From assembly GCA_025667525.1 (NCBI GenBank), contig CM046878.1, forward strand, positions 102,067,237 to 102,131,236: a DNA stretch of 64,000 bases, given 5' to 3'. The stretch comes from Glebionis coronaria (taxonomy: Eukaryota; Streptophyta; Magnoliopsida; Asterales; Asteraceae). The translations under genes were made by a program, and so were the position numbers. The notes below the pieces were generated by a model, which was given only the letters and a program-made list of their open reading frames with translations, was not told where the DNA came from and searched no databases. This document shows positions 25,831-37,361 of the stretch, in pieces (within the stretch, counting starts at the first letter, position 1; the number at the start of each line of letters is the position of its first letter).

Positions 25831-26568
25831 CATCCGATTAACAAAAGAAAAAAAGTGCATATACACACACACACACATATAAAAGCTAAAAATACAAAAA
25901 AAAATGATACATTGTTATTAAAAAAGGAAAAGCTATGCCAAGAGAAGCAAATTAAAACATAAAAACGGTGAAACCAAAAAGTCAATCCAAGAGACAACAT
26001 ATTAAATAAATAAACATAAGTTAAGCTAAAATAACAAGATAAGCACATACAAAGAGGCAATAAGCAAAACGAAAAGGCATATAAAAGCACGAAGATAAAA
26101 GAAGCACAAAGAACATACACCTAAGCATAAATAGATAAAGGGCAAAAATAACATGTTAAGAGTAGATACGAAAAAGTAAATATAAACAAAAAGAGACACA
26201 AAGGCATACAACGCACAAAAATATATTAAACAAAATGAGATCAAAATAAAGCATCATAATCTTTTATGTATAAACTTTAAAGTTCCACAATTTCGTAAGC
26301 CTATATACAAAAGCATACTTACTTACACGCAAGTACAATACAAACACAGTTGACAAAATCAAAAAACCTTGCACGTCAAGAAAATAATGTAAGAAGGCTA
26401 AAAATTCTAAAAAAACATTCGTGGTTTTCAATATAATCCTCATGCTATACACATTGAAGCCTAGGATTTTATCGATAACCCCAACGCTAATAAAGCTTTC
26501 ATATTCCTAACAATTAAAAGCATGTGTGATCGTCTAGTTTAGGTTTTATCTTAAACTAAAAATAAACA
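25831..26568. other. AT-rich intergenic DNA
   Basis: Contains a short (ac)n run at about 25,862-25,878. Long open frames on the minus strand are Phe/Leu/Tyr-rich translations of A-rich sequence and look non-coding. Nothing else recognised. Confidence 0.4.
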
Positions 26569-26788
26569 TGTAGCCAGATAGAAAACTCATACGTCCTTTT
26601 CGTTATAAAACATGATATATCTACTACCACCCGTTCCTACAATAGGCAAGCAAACTACGCCATTATGAGTTACCAAGTACCCCCCCCCCCCCCCCCCCCA
26701 ACACTTTCATTTGTAAGAGAGAAAAAAGATAGTTAGAGCTCAAAACGTCGCACTCGTATATCAACATTTATACTCCACTAACGGTAAA
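26569..26788. repeat. Left copy of a direct repeat of about 210 bp flanking a Copia element
   Basis: Matches 32,275-32,478 almost word for word: gatatatctactaccaccc, aataggcaagcaaactacgc, aaaagatagttagagctcaa, tatactccactaacggtaaa. It abuts the left LTR and contains a run of 20 C (26,680-26,699) where the other copy has only four. Confidence 0.85.
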
Positions 26789-26791
26789 ATT

Positions 26792-27995
26792 TGTAGAAAC
26801 TAGAAGGAGGAGGGTGAATAGTTTCTTAAAATTTACTTGTCAAAAGATGGTTTTTAAAAATCCTTTTCAAAAACTTAGACTTGAGTGATTATGTGAAATC
26901 TTCTTATGCATAATATGAACAAGGGATAGTGCAACTAAACTAATGATCACAAATATAAAGAATAATGAATGTAAAGAGATAGAGAGAAAAAAGATCAAAC
27001 CAAACACCAAGGATTTATAATGGTTCGTCAACGAAGCTCACTCCTCGTCCCTACTCCACTCCTCGAGTACTCTTTACTCGAGAGTTCACTAATCAACAAG
27101 CTCCTTAAGGCGGAGAAACCGTACACAACGTTGCTTAACCAATTTCTTACTCTAAGTTAAAAGTCAAGCCAGCTAGGACCAATCTACACCAATATACTTT
27201 AAGGACTAAGTATTAACCTTAATACATACACAACTTCCAAATAGACATAACTACTTGGATCTTTACAATAATGACACAACAATGAATAAATAAGTTTGGA
27301 TCTTCAATGGATCTTTGAGGTAGACACAACACTTCAAGAATGACAGTGTTCTTCTCTTTGCACTTTGAGAGGAAAAGATGAGAGGAGAAATATTCACTTC
27401 TAAACAAGTAGTAATCAAACAAATGATCAAGGATTTGAGTGATTTAAGAAGTATGAAAGAATATGGAAATTTATGTGCAAAAGAGGTGGATTAAAAGTCT
27501 GAGAATGATCCACTATTTATAAGACAAACATCCAACGGCTATATCTGCCCGCGGTTCCTTATTGGAGCCCGCGGTTCCTTATCCATAAGGAACCGCCATA
27601 GGCGCTAAGGAACCGCCGGCGTAGAGTCCGCTCCCTTTTGTCTTTTAGTGGATTGGTTCGAATCTGGGGATTAAAATATCCTGAAAGGATATTCCAAACC
27701 AAGATAGAATATGCCATTTTCAAATTTCAAATTTTCAAATAATTAATTTAATAAGACATTTTCTTAAAAAGAACGTTTAATAATAAAATTTTGTCACACT
27801 TTATAAAAAGTGACTTTTAAGAAAAGATTAAATCCTTGATCACTTAATTAGGATAAGTACTTGTTTGTTCATACCTTAAGTGATAATGGTTGAAATGAAA
27901 AATACTTGAACTCAAGAATTCGTTTTTCGTTGTTTTCGTAAATGCTTGTTTTTACATATTGTCGTAATCAAAACAAAGCGAGACCGAAAAATGCA
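26792..27995 (-). repeat. 3' LTR of Copia element 1
   Basis: Begins tgtagaaactagaaggagga and ends gaccgaaaaatgca on the plus strand. Includes an inverted pair ggttccttatcc/ataaggaacc near 27,580. Confidence 0.85.
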
Positions 27996-28020
27996 AGTGA
28001 CGTTTTTAGGCATCATTGCA

Positions 28021-28945
28021 TTAACAGGTCCTATTCTTCCTTTCAACTACCCCATTTGATTGTGGAGTGCGAGGAGTCGAGAAGTTATGGGTAATACCAT
28101 GAGCTTCACAAAAGGCACCGAATTGCACTTCATTATCAAATTCCCTACCATGATCCGTCCTAATATAGACAATTGAACATCTTAGTTGATTTTGTATTCT
28201 TCGACTAAAGATTTCGAAGAGATCGAAAGCCTCATTCTTGGACGTCAAAAATCTAGTCCAAGTGAATCTAGAATAGTCGTCAACTATGACTAGGGTATAA
28301 AGGTTACCTCCATAACTCCGTATGATGAAAGGTCAAAAGAGATCCATATGTAGGAGCTCTAATCACTGAGAGGTCGAAACCAAATTATTAGCTTTGTGAC
28401 TTGAGTGAACTTGCTTCCCAACTTTGCAAGCATCACAAAAGTCTATCAAACTTCATCTTGGGGAGATGTCTTACCAACTTCTTAGAGACTAAAGATTGAA
28501 TTAAACGCATATTAGCGTGACCTAATCTCCTATGCCAAAGAGTCGAACTATCATCTAAAGTCGCTAGACATAAGTTGTCATTTGACTTCCTATTGACCTT
28601 CATGACATAAAGCCCATGCTTTCCAACACCTTTTTCAATGACCTTTCCATCTTTTACGATTTCATTGTCATATTCCAAAAAGATGACCTTACACTTATTG
28701 TCACAAATTTGACCTATACTTAGAAGGTTAAAACCTAAGTTATCTATGTGCTCTACATTTTCAATGGTCATAGAGTCAAGAGAAACCGTACCTTTTCCAA
28801 TGATATTACAACGTCGATTACTAGCGAATGTAACGTTACCTCCATCATATGCTTTGTAGTGCGAGAACAAACTTCGATTACCCGTCATATGTTTAGAACA
28901 TCCACTATCCTTAATCCGCTCATCGGGCACTAAATCGATTCCCAA
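28021..28945 (-). pseudogene. Copia 1 protease, GAG-pre-integrase and truncated integrase
   Basis: The protease has DSGCSKHMTG near 28,900. The zinc-binding GAG-pre-integrase segment has LWHRRLGHANM near 28,530. After a break at about 28,430-28,250 the integrase core resumes with YIRTDHGREF and TPRTPQSNGVVERKNRT, which holds the second Asp and the Glu of the DDE triad. The frame ends at 28,021, only about 25 bp from the LTR, so the rest of integrase and all of RT/RNase H were deleted at that junction. Confidence 0.85.
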
Positions 28946-28971
28946 GCATATCTAGGTAACAACACACAAGA

Positions 28972-31027
28972 TCAAACATTTGGTCCCCAATATCTTATGG
29001 GTCCAAAGTTGTTAGTTCCAAACATCCCTTTCATTTGGTTTGGATGCATGAATAGAGGAGACACTCCCCATGGGGAAAAATATTGTTGTTGATAATTGTT
29101 CCAATTCATATGGCCATTTTGTTGTCCATTGTTTCTCCTAGGTGTCTTTGATCTTGATCTAGAATGATTGTTATTTCTTCTAGGTGTTGGAGTTTTACTT
29201 TTAGGTCGTGACTTAGCTTGATCGTCCCTTTTTGGTGTAGGTGTTCTACTTCTAGGTTTTGACTCATTGCGTACTCTTGGAGGAGTAGATGTTTGTCTAG
29301 ATAAATTTCTAGTTCCCATTATAGGTTTACTCAAGGGCTTGTAGAATTTACCTTGATTAGTTTTTATCAAGAATAGGTACTTTGACCTTGTTAACAAGAA
29401 TATGTTTTGGCCCTTCACCTAAGATAGACTTTTCAGAAAGTTTAGGATTCTCACAAAAATCAACTTATGTACGCGGTTCGTTAACACTACCAGTAGTTCC
29501 ATAGCTATAGGGAACCGCGCTATATACTGGCGTACCGCGTACAAAGATTCGTTTTTTTGAAAACCTAACTTGTTTAGGTTCACTAGTAGATGTTTCATTA
29601 GTGTTATATCCCAACCCAAGTCTTTCCTTAGAATGAATTTGTTTGTTTAACATATCATCAAGAGCATTGTTACCTTTCATGAACTTTTCCAATTTAATGG
29701 AGGTACTATTGAGATCTTCATTCTCTTGTCTAAGGTTTTCACATTTTAGACAACCTAAATCAACTTCTTTATTTTTCTCAAGCTTAGCTAATTTCTCTCT
29801 TAGCTCACTAATCTCATTTTCAAGCTTAGTTCTAGTTGATTTTAGCACTTTGTTCTTTTCAATGAATTTAAGGCTAAGTTTGTGTAAGTTATTGTATTGG
29901 CCTTCTAATTCGATATCATTTTGAGAAGAACTATTATTGCTATAATATTCGGTTTCAGAATTTACCTCGTTAGAAGTGTGAGCCATAAGACATTTCTCAT
30001 CTTTGGGGTTGTCATCAACATCTTCACCACTATCTCTCCATGAACCTCCAACGAATGTCGTGCGATTCTTGTCACGTAAAGGTTTAGGACAATCACTGAT
30101 GAAATGGTTCAGATCACCACATCTAAAGCATTTCCTATCACCTTTATCATCCTTGGTAAATCGGTTTTTGGAGAAGGATTTCTTGTCGTTTCTTGGTTGC
30201 CTCACGTGTTGACCTCGTCTCTTGAAGAACTTCTCGAAGTCTCTAACCGCCATGGCATATTCCTCATCATCACTATCCGAGGAGCTTTCATGGTCACTTT
30301 GCGCCTTCTTGGCCTTGACTACTAGAGACTTTTTTCACTCTTGGTTTTCACTATTTCCGAGTCCTTCAAAATTATCATCTCATGAACTTTCAAGTTTCCA
30401 ATGAGTTCATCGAGTGATAATGTGGTGAGATTCTTTGATTCTTCAATTGTCGTGACTTTGGCTCTCCACTTTGGCTGCAACGCCCTAAGAAACTTCCTAA
30501 CAGTGTTCTTGCTAGAAAAACCTTCATCAACTGCTTTTATACTAGTAATAATAGTGTTAAATCTAGCAAATGCATTATAAATATTTTCATCTTCTAAGAT
30601 GACAAATTGTTCATATTGTTGAACAAGAAGATCGATTTTACTTTCTTTGACTTGGATATTACCTTGGTGGGTTACTAAAAGAGTGTTCCAAATATCTTTA
30701 GCGGTTTCACACATAAAATCATTTCGTATTCTTTCTTTGGTAAAGCATTATAAATCACCATTTTGGCCTCATTATTTTTAGCAATTTCCTTTTAGTGTCA
30801 TCATTAGCTTTGTCAAAAGTGACTATCTCTTTCCTTTTATAAACTTCATTATATTGATAAGGCAAAAGTTCACCATGGGTAATAACATGCCAAAGATCTA
30901 AATCTTTAGATTTCACATAAGTCTTAAATCTATTTTTCCAATAAATAAAACTATCAGTTTCAAAAAGAGGTGGTCTTTGCATGGATTTCCCTTCTAGGTA
31001 GTTGTTGGAATCCATAGATCGATTCAA
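28972..31027 (-). pseudogene. Copia 1 gag (nucleocapsid with CCHC knuckle)
   Basis: Starts MDSNNYLEGKSMQRPP-like at about 31,018 and passes through the gag domain (30,322-30,714; [14 protein letters not shown]). It then enters the nucleocapsid with the CCHC knuckle CFRCGDLNHFISDC near 30,130, a coiled-coil Lys/Glu segment, and an Arg/Ser/Pro/Thr-rich tail (PRRNNNHSRSRSKTPRR near 29,150). Frame breaks near 30,720-30,755, 30,253-30,322 and 29,418-29,465 make it non-functional. Confidence 0.85.
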
Positions 31028-31065
31028 GTTTTAAAATACAATATATTTTAAAAAGGCTTGAGCAA

Positions 31066-31081
31066 CCACGCTCTGATACCA
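31066..31081 (-). other. Primer-binding site, initiator tRNA-Met type
   Basis: The minus strand reads TGGTATCAGAGC directly after the 5' LTR, the standard complement of the 3' end of plant initiator tRNA-Met. Confidence 0.85.
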
Positions 31082-31083
31082 AC

Positions 31084-32273
31084 TGTAGAAACTAGAAGGG
31101 GGGGGGGGGGGGGGGGTTTGAATAGTTTCTTAAAATTTACTTGTCAAAAGACGGTTTTCAAAAATCCTTTTTAAAAACTTAGACTTGAGTGATTATGTGA
31201 AATCTTCTTATGCACAATATGAACAAGGGATAGTGCAACTAAACTAATAATCACAAGTATAAAGAATAATGAATGTAAAGAGATAAGGAAAAGAAAGATC
31301 AAACCAAACAACAAGAATTTATAGTGGTTCGACAACGAAGCTCACTCCTCATCCCTACTCCACTCCTCGAGTACTCCTTACTCGAGAGTTCACTAATCAA
31401 CAAGCTCCTTAAGGTGGAGTAACCGTACACAACGTTGCTTAACCAATTTCCAACTCTAAGCTAAAAGTTGAACCCTAATCTTAGCTAGGACCAATCTACA
31501 CCAATATACTTTAAGGACCAAGTATTAACCTTAATACATACACAACTTCCAAATAGACACAACTACTTGGATCTTCACAACAATGACACAACAATGAACA
31601 AATAAGATTTGATCTTCAATGGATCTTTTAGGTAGACACAACACTTTAAGGATGAAAGTGTTATTCTCTTTGCACTTGGAGAGGAAAAGATGGGAGAAGA
31701 AAGATTCACTTATAAACTAGTAATCAACCAAATGACCAAGGATTTGAGTGATTATAGAAGTATGAAAGAATATGGAAATGTATGTGCAAAAGAGGTGAAG
31801 AGAAAATCTGAGAATGGTCTACTATTTATAAGACAAGGCTCCAACGGCTATATCTGGTCGCGGTTCCTTATCGATAAGGAACCGTATAGCCACTTAAGGA
31901 GCCGACAGACTAGACTCCGCTCCTTTTTGTATTTTAGTGGTATGGTTCAAAGCTGGTGATTAAAATATCTTGAAAGGATATTTCAAACCAAGATAGAATA
32001 TGTCATTTTCAAATTTTCAAATAATTAATTTAATAAAACATTTTCTTAAAAATAAAGTTTAATAAAAACTTGTCACACTTAATAAAAATGAGTTTAAAGA
32101 AAAGATTAAATCCTTGATCACTTGATTAGGATGAGTACTTGTTTGTACATACCTTAAGTGATAATTGTTGAAATGAAAAATACTTGAACGCAAGAATTAG
32201 TTTTACGTTGTTTTCGTAAATGCTTGTTTTTACATATTGTCGTAATCAAAACAAAGCGAGACCGAAAAATGCA
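31084..32273 (-). repeat. 5' LTR of Copia element 1
   Basis: Same termini as the left LTR. It contains a run of 21 G (31,098-31,118) where the other LTR has aggaggaggg. Confidence 0.85.
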
Positions 32274-32274
32274 A

Positions 32275-32478
32275 GTAAGCCACATAGAAAACTCACATGT
32301 CCTTTCGTTATATAACATGATATATCTACTACCACCCTTTCCTACAATAGGCAAGCAAACTACGCCATTTTGAGTTACCAAGTACCCCGAACACTTTCAT
32401 TTGTAAGAGAGAAAAAAGATAGTTAGATCTCAAAACGTCGCACTCGTATATCAGCATTTATACTCCACTAACGGTAAA
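32275..32478. repeat. Right copy of the direct repeat flanking Copia 1
   Basis: Partner of 26,569-26,788, abutting the right LTR with only one intervening base. It continues into unique sequence after ctaacggtaaac. Confidence 0.85.
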
Positions 32479-32974
32479 CCTAACGGGAAAAAACGCTCTC
32501 CAAGTGTCCTCGAACATTTTTCAGCAAGTACATCATGCAGGATGTTATAGACCTTTTTAGCAATCTCCGAAAACATAGCTTTAAAAGCTACGTGTTAAAG
32601 ACTCGAAACACTGTTGTAGTCAGGGTGCATACTATCTTACATGATGTACTAGTTCCTTATCAGGGTTTTTATTCGTGACAACGTTCAAAATTTATTCTCA
32701 CATAGTCACGTGCATAGATTATTGTTAGCTACGACTTGAACAATAATGCATAACACCTACAAACACAATAAACAACACCTCGAAGAGGCACAAAAAACTC
32801 GGATTTTTAATATGTTTAAACTTATTTAATATCACAATTTTTTGTTAGGACACTAAACTATTTGTATTAAACTTTTGTACTATTAATATATATACTTTTT
32901 TAACCGGTTATATATAGAAGTGCGTAAATCAAAACATAATGTGCGTAAATCATCTCCCTCCCTGCAAAAATATA
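32479..32974. other. Unrecognised intergenic DNA
   Basis: Not repetitive elsewhere in the window. No open frame of note. It ends beside the hAT transposase 3' end and may include that element's terminal region. Confidence 0.3.
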
Positions 32975-34195
32975 CTAGCAGCGAATACTATCAATCATAG
33001 TCACATGGAACGGGGGTCGCTTCGGTACGGGATCTCGGTTCGCTATTCTCAAAATCTGGTCTGACGGGGGTAGGCTCATTTCGGTACGCTTCGGTTTGGT
33101 GTACCATATATTTTGGTTCGGTGTACCAAATACTTTGGTACGACGTGCACAATAACAATAAACATAAAATATAAAAACATAAAACATTTCATTCGATTTA
33201 ATACTTACTGATAAAGGAAAAACATAATTGAAAGGAAAACGTAATTGAAGGGAAAACATAATTGAAGGAAAAAAATTTGCAAAACGTTCAAACATAGAAG
33301 GGATCATATGATATCGTTTCTCATCAAGATTTTCCCACTGCATGTCTTCTAATGTTGAAGTCGGGCCTTCTAAGTTAGTGCTTTCGGGATTCATATCCCA
33401 TTTCTTTAGTGGTCCTTGTTTGTAAGAATCTGAAAACCTGGAGAGTAGATGAATATTTGAATGTATGTAAACCAATTTATCGGCCTTGTTGTTGTTCAAC
33501 CAGTTCCTCTTCATGCTATGAATATAATAGTAAGTGCTCCAGTTTCTTTCCGCACAAGAACTACTTATTGGTTGTGATAAAACCTTTTTGGCTACATCAG
33601 CTAATTCTGAAGTTTCAAAACCATAAGTTGACCACCAATCATCCGCGTTCATTGTTACAACATCCATTATAGCACCAGGTAAACCAAGGAGACATTTTTT
33701 TCATGGTAAATGTTGTGAATTGGTTTCGCAAAAGTTCATCTTCTTCTTTATTTTTTTGCAATCCTTCTAAAAGCATCTATTACACCCATAATAACTTCTT
33801 TATCGAGGTTATGAGCTCTTCTTTTAATCCCATCAGGTGCTAATGTTTCAATATAACGAGTATAAAAAAATCTTGGAGATGATGTAAAGCCCAAGCAATG
33901 TAATAGGATTGTCATTTTCTCCCATCTAGCCAAGATAATATTCTTAACCTCGGGGTAAAAGGAACCAAAATAGATTAACTTTCATCACATCCTTAATTTC
34001 GCCTAACATGTTATCCATTCTTTCATAAATTTCACCCTCCTCGGCCCATCTACATCACATAATTTAATCAACAATAAAAGTGGCTTAGTTATAGCAAGAA
34101 TTTGATCAACATCAACCCAAAATGATTCACTTTGTATAGTTTGAACAACAAGTTCTCCAATTTTTTGTGTTTTCATCTCCTTGTTTAGCCTATTC
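32975..34195 (-). pseudogene. hAT transposase, 3' half (hATC dimerisation domain)
   Basis: Downstream half of an hAT transposase split by a Copia insertion. In order on the minus strand: a segment near 34,190-34,020 (QKIGELVVQTIQSESFW, DVDQILAITKPLLLLIKLCD); then a 61-codon ORF at 33,748-33,933; then the hATC domain near 33,640-33,470 (WWSTYGFETSELADVAKKVL, SSSCAERNWSTY, KADKLVYIHSN). Multiple breaks occur. Its 5' half lies at 46,371-47,619. Confidence 0.8.
33000..33150. repeat. ttcggtacg/ggttcggtgtacc low-copy tandem words
   Basis: Repeated tcggtac and ttggttcggtgtaccaa-like words lie just past the hATC domain. They overlap the 3' part of the transposase frame, so this may be non-coding sequence near the end of the hAT element. 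Confidence 0.35.
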
Positions 34196-34526
34196 TGTAG
34201 GATATGTAAATCTTACTTATGTTTTAGAGAGAGAAAGAGATAGAAAGATAGATGATTCCACATACACACTTGAGAGAGAAAATAAGAAAACATACTTTTA
34301 CTGTGTGTATTGTATGAGAAAACCACACCCTCTCCATCTAAGGAGAGGGTTATATACCAAGCCCATAAGATGGGCTTAGGATTACAATTGGGCCGCCGGC
34401 CCATACATCTCATGGGCTCGAATTGGGCTTTGTTTAATAAGTGAAAATAAACTAAACTACGAGCTATTACATGGAATATTATTGGAGTGACCGATCCTTT
34501 CTAATACGTAAAACGTATTTCCAACA
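34196..34526 (-). repeat. 3' LTR of Copia element 2
   Basis: Pairs with 46,039-46,370. Preceded by tattc (half of the target duplication) and followed by the polypurine tract. Confidence 0.9.
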
Positions 34527-34545
34527 ATCTCCCCCTAAGGGAGGT
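34527..34545 (-). other. Polypurine tract
   Basis: The minus strand reads TTAGGGGGAGAT immediately before the 3' LTR, the usual plus-strand primer position. Confidence 0.75.
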
Positions 34546-37361
34546 CACTCCAAACAAGGGCGTTACCCAAGTTACAATATTAAAATAAACCTAGCATACT
34601 ATGCTTGTCTTGAGCTCGTAGTCTTCGTCTTTCTTTTCTTTTTCTTTTCTGGTGAACATGTTGATGTGAATTTTTGATATCAATCTTGAGCATTAATCTC
34701 TTGCCTTGATCTTGTACATCACTTGTGATATCCGCCTCCTCGTGACTTCATGTCCCACATACTTATACCTTCGTAATTCTAGAAAGCTTCAAAGTTCGAT
34801 ACATCGGAAGACTTGAGTTTTAGACTTTCTAGAAGTAGATGAAGTATTAAGTGCATAAAGTATAAGCACGCGAGAACGACTTCTTCTCGTATTCCGCAAC
34901 ACCACCGTCTTCAAATGTCGCAACATAAGTAGACACGAACGAAATGGCTTTGAACATTTCATTCTAATTCGGTAGCATTTTACCTCCGTTCGGTGAAGAC
35001 CGTTGGACGATACAAACATCGTACTTGTGACAGGTAGATTTAATTAAAAATCTCCTTGACAATATTTCGCGGGTAACCCGTTCTCTTTACTCGACCGTCC
35101 CAAGTTGACTGCGAACGTAAAGAGTGAATCATTTGGATTAAATTATCCGCATGATTGAAGCCGTCAATTCCGATTACTGGAACAAGTTTGATTCATTAAA
35201 GAATCGCACCATCGTTGCTTTCCAGTTGTCACGAGCTTGATTCATATTGAATCTTGCAAGTTACCTACCAAGTGCTGTTTAAGGTTAACACTAAAAGGAT
35301 TTCCACTCATCACTGTGAACACTAAGGTATCACTATGAGTGTTCTGGCAATATCACTAAGATATTACGTAGAGGCCTGGAACGTGTTTAAATTCAATTAA
35401 GAATTAAACAGCCGTTGCTTTCCAGTTATCACAAGTTTGATTCATAAAGAATCGCACAAGTCACCTACCATGAGCTTTTTAATGTTCGCGCAAGAAGGAT
35501 TTCCATCTTCATTGTAAATACTCTCGTATTACTCGGATGTTCAGGCAAGATCATGAAGATTTTGCGTAGGACTCTTAATATCTTACTTACTTTTCACAAT
35601 GTGTGAAGAAGCAAGGAAATATAGAAGTGCGTCTTAATGAGATATTTGATGATCTCAAATGGCTCTAGACTCGATCGTGCATTTTGGATTTTAGTGATCG
35701 GAGGATGGAGAGGAGTGCCACCATTTCAATACCAATTTATTCGGAGTGAATAAATCAATAGATAATGTGTTGTCTCCGTGTGATTAAAACAAATACCTTT
35801 TGAGAGATACCTGAGTTAGCTGGGATGGGTTGTGCATTGCATCACTAGGTCCATGATGTCTATCTTCAATATCGAGCATCATTAAAATGATCTTAATAGC
35901 ATATGTGTTGACCCGTTTTCTGCCTAAGGTTGTAAAGAGGGCTTCTTTCTTTACACCATTTATCTTTACAATTCTTTTTCATTCTTTAACCCCTTTAATG
36001 CTTACCAATACGTCATAATTAGCACCTTGTTGTGATTGTTCCAGTGCTAACTTAAGTACTTGGTCGGCATTCAGCTACGTTCACAATCTTTCTCCATCTT
36101 TCCTAAGGACTACTATTTCTAGCTATGGAATGTCCTTGGGAAGATTCCTCCGGTTTAAGAAGAATCATTGAACTTAACCTATCCTACCATCCTTATGTCA
36201 CCACAATCTTCATCGTCGTGAAATAAATGAGTTTTGGGGTAAGTATATGTCACCATGAAAATCCATTTTGATCCCCTTAACATATGCCACGATATTCGAA
36301 AACATTTCGCATATGTCGGGATAAGTCAGCACATTAAGTCAAAGTATTTGTGATAATTTCCCATATTAAATCACATTTCTCCCCCATATTAAAAATATTA
36401 ACCCAATCGATGTTTTTAATATCAACTGATTTAATGAAGTTCTAACTAAGGTTTTGGGAAGAAAAATACAAGTCCGTTTTATCTTCATGATACCAAATGT
36501 ATGAGATATGATACCGATTTGTAACATGATCACATATTCACAATATTAGAAAAAATTGACAAGGTTGGACCTGATTGATGAGAACATCATATGATTAGAT
36601 CAAATGGTTCTTGTCAGCATATGTTGGTCGCCTCGTCACGTCTGAAGTCATCTCTTGGCACCACATGTACGATTGGTATTGTTGTCTTGACACCAATTAG
36701 TGAACTTGGCACTTTTGGCATCGAAGATTCTGAATGTTGGACAATTGCTCCCCCTCAATTGTTGACCCGTGTTCTATTGAAAGAGATGTAGTCGTTGTTT
36801 GAGTAGTCGCATTGTCGAGTATGTAAATACCAATTGTAGATTGCTATGGTTGTATAGATGATAGCTTCATAAAAACAAGATTTCTCTCGTTTTAACAAAT
36901 AAATGCACTGATGCGTACATAGATTGGTGTTAGACCAAGTTATAAAGTAAACTTGATCCCTTACAAGGTTTTAAAGTAAACCTTGCCCGAGAAAATTAAT
37001 TCCCGTTGAGAGCCAAAGCTTTCATAAGAAATACTTGACTTTAATGTGAAAAACGGGTTGCAGTCTGAAATAACTAAAAGCTATATGGGCATGTTTTATG
37101 AAATATTTACAACTTTTGTACGAACTCTATTTATGGCGCCGTGTCAATATTAATCGACATTTCTAAGGCCGTAAATATTATCGTACCAAAAGACATGCCT
37201 TTGAAAAAAATAAGTAAAAATATTTTTGGATTTTTATGAAAATTTTCAATTTTTATGGTTTTTATATGGTTTTATACTTTTGTATTTTGCTTTTGTGGAT
37301 AAAAATATAAACAATATATATACAGATGATCACCAAGGATACGGAGTATAGGTTACCACCA
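34546..37361 (-). other. Long non-coding 3' region of Copia 2
   Basis: About 2.8 kb separates the RNase H stop from the PPT, far more than usual for Copia. No long ORF on either strand. It holds a diverged tandem duplication (35,211-35,572), and the tail near 37,200-37,300 is T-rich. It could be acquired sequence or an eroded extra ORF. Confidence 0.5.
35211..35572. repeat. Diverged direct repeat, unit about 202 bp
   Basis: Both units have cgttgctttccagtt.tcac, ttgattcat, gaatc, caagt.acctacca, aaggatttcca, ac..ttctggcaa or gttcaggcaa, and ttacgtagag or tttgcgtagg. The units start near 35,211 and 35,413. Confidence 0.6.

Larger units (their letters stand above)
26792..32273 (-). mobile_element. 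Copia LTR retrotransposon, internally deleted
   Basis: Two LTRs of about 1.2 kb (26,792-27,995 and 31,084-32,273) start TGTAG and end TGCA. Between them are only about 3.1 kb: gag, protease and part of integrase, all minus strand. Reverse transcriptase and RNase H are missing. A tRNA-iMet primer site abuts the right-hand (5') LTR. The LTRs differ by many substitutions and small indels, so the insertion is not recent. No matching 5-bp target duplication is seen; instead a repeat of about 210 bp flanks it. Confidence 0.9.

Noticed and set aside
25791..26452. Three hydrophobic minus-strand ORFs
   Set aside because: They are Phe/Leu/Tyr-rich translations of A-rich plus-strand DNA with no start context, TATA box or homology that I recognise.
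26787..26791. 5-bp target duplication for Copia 1
   Set aside because: aaatt before the left LTR does not match agtaa after the right LTR; the 210-bp repeat was reported instead.
33409..33672. 87-codon plus-strand ORF
   Set aside because: It is antisense to the hATC domain of the transposase.
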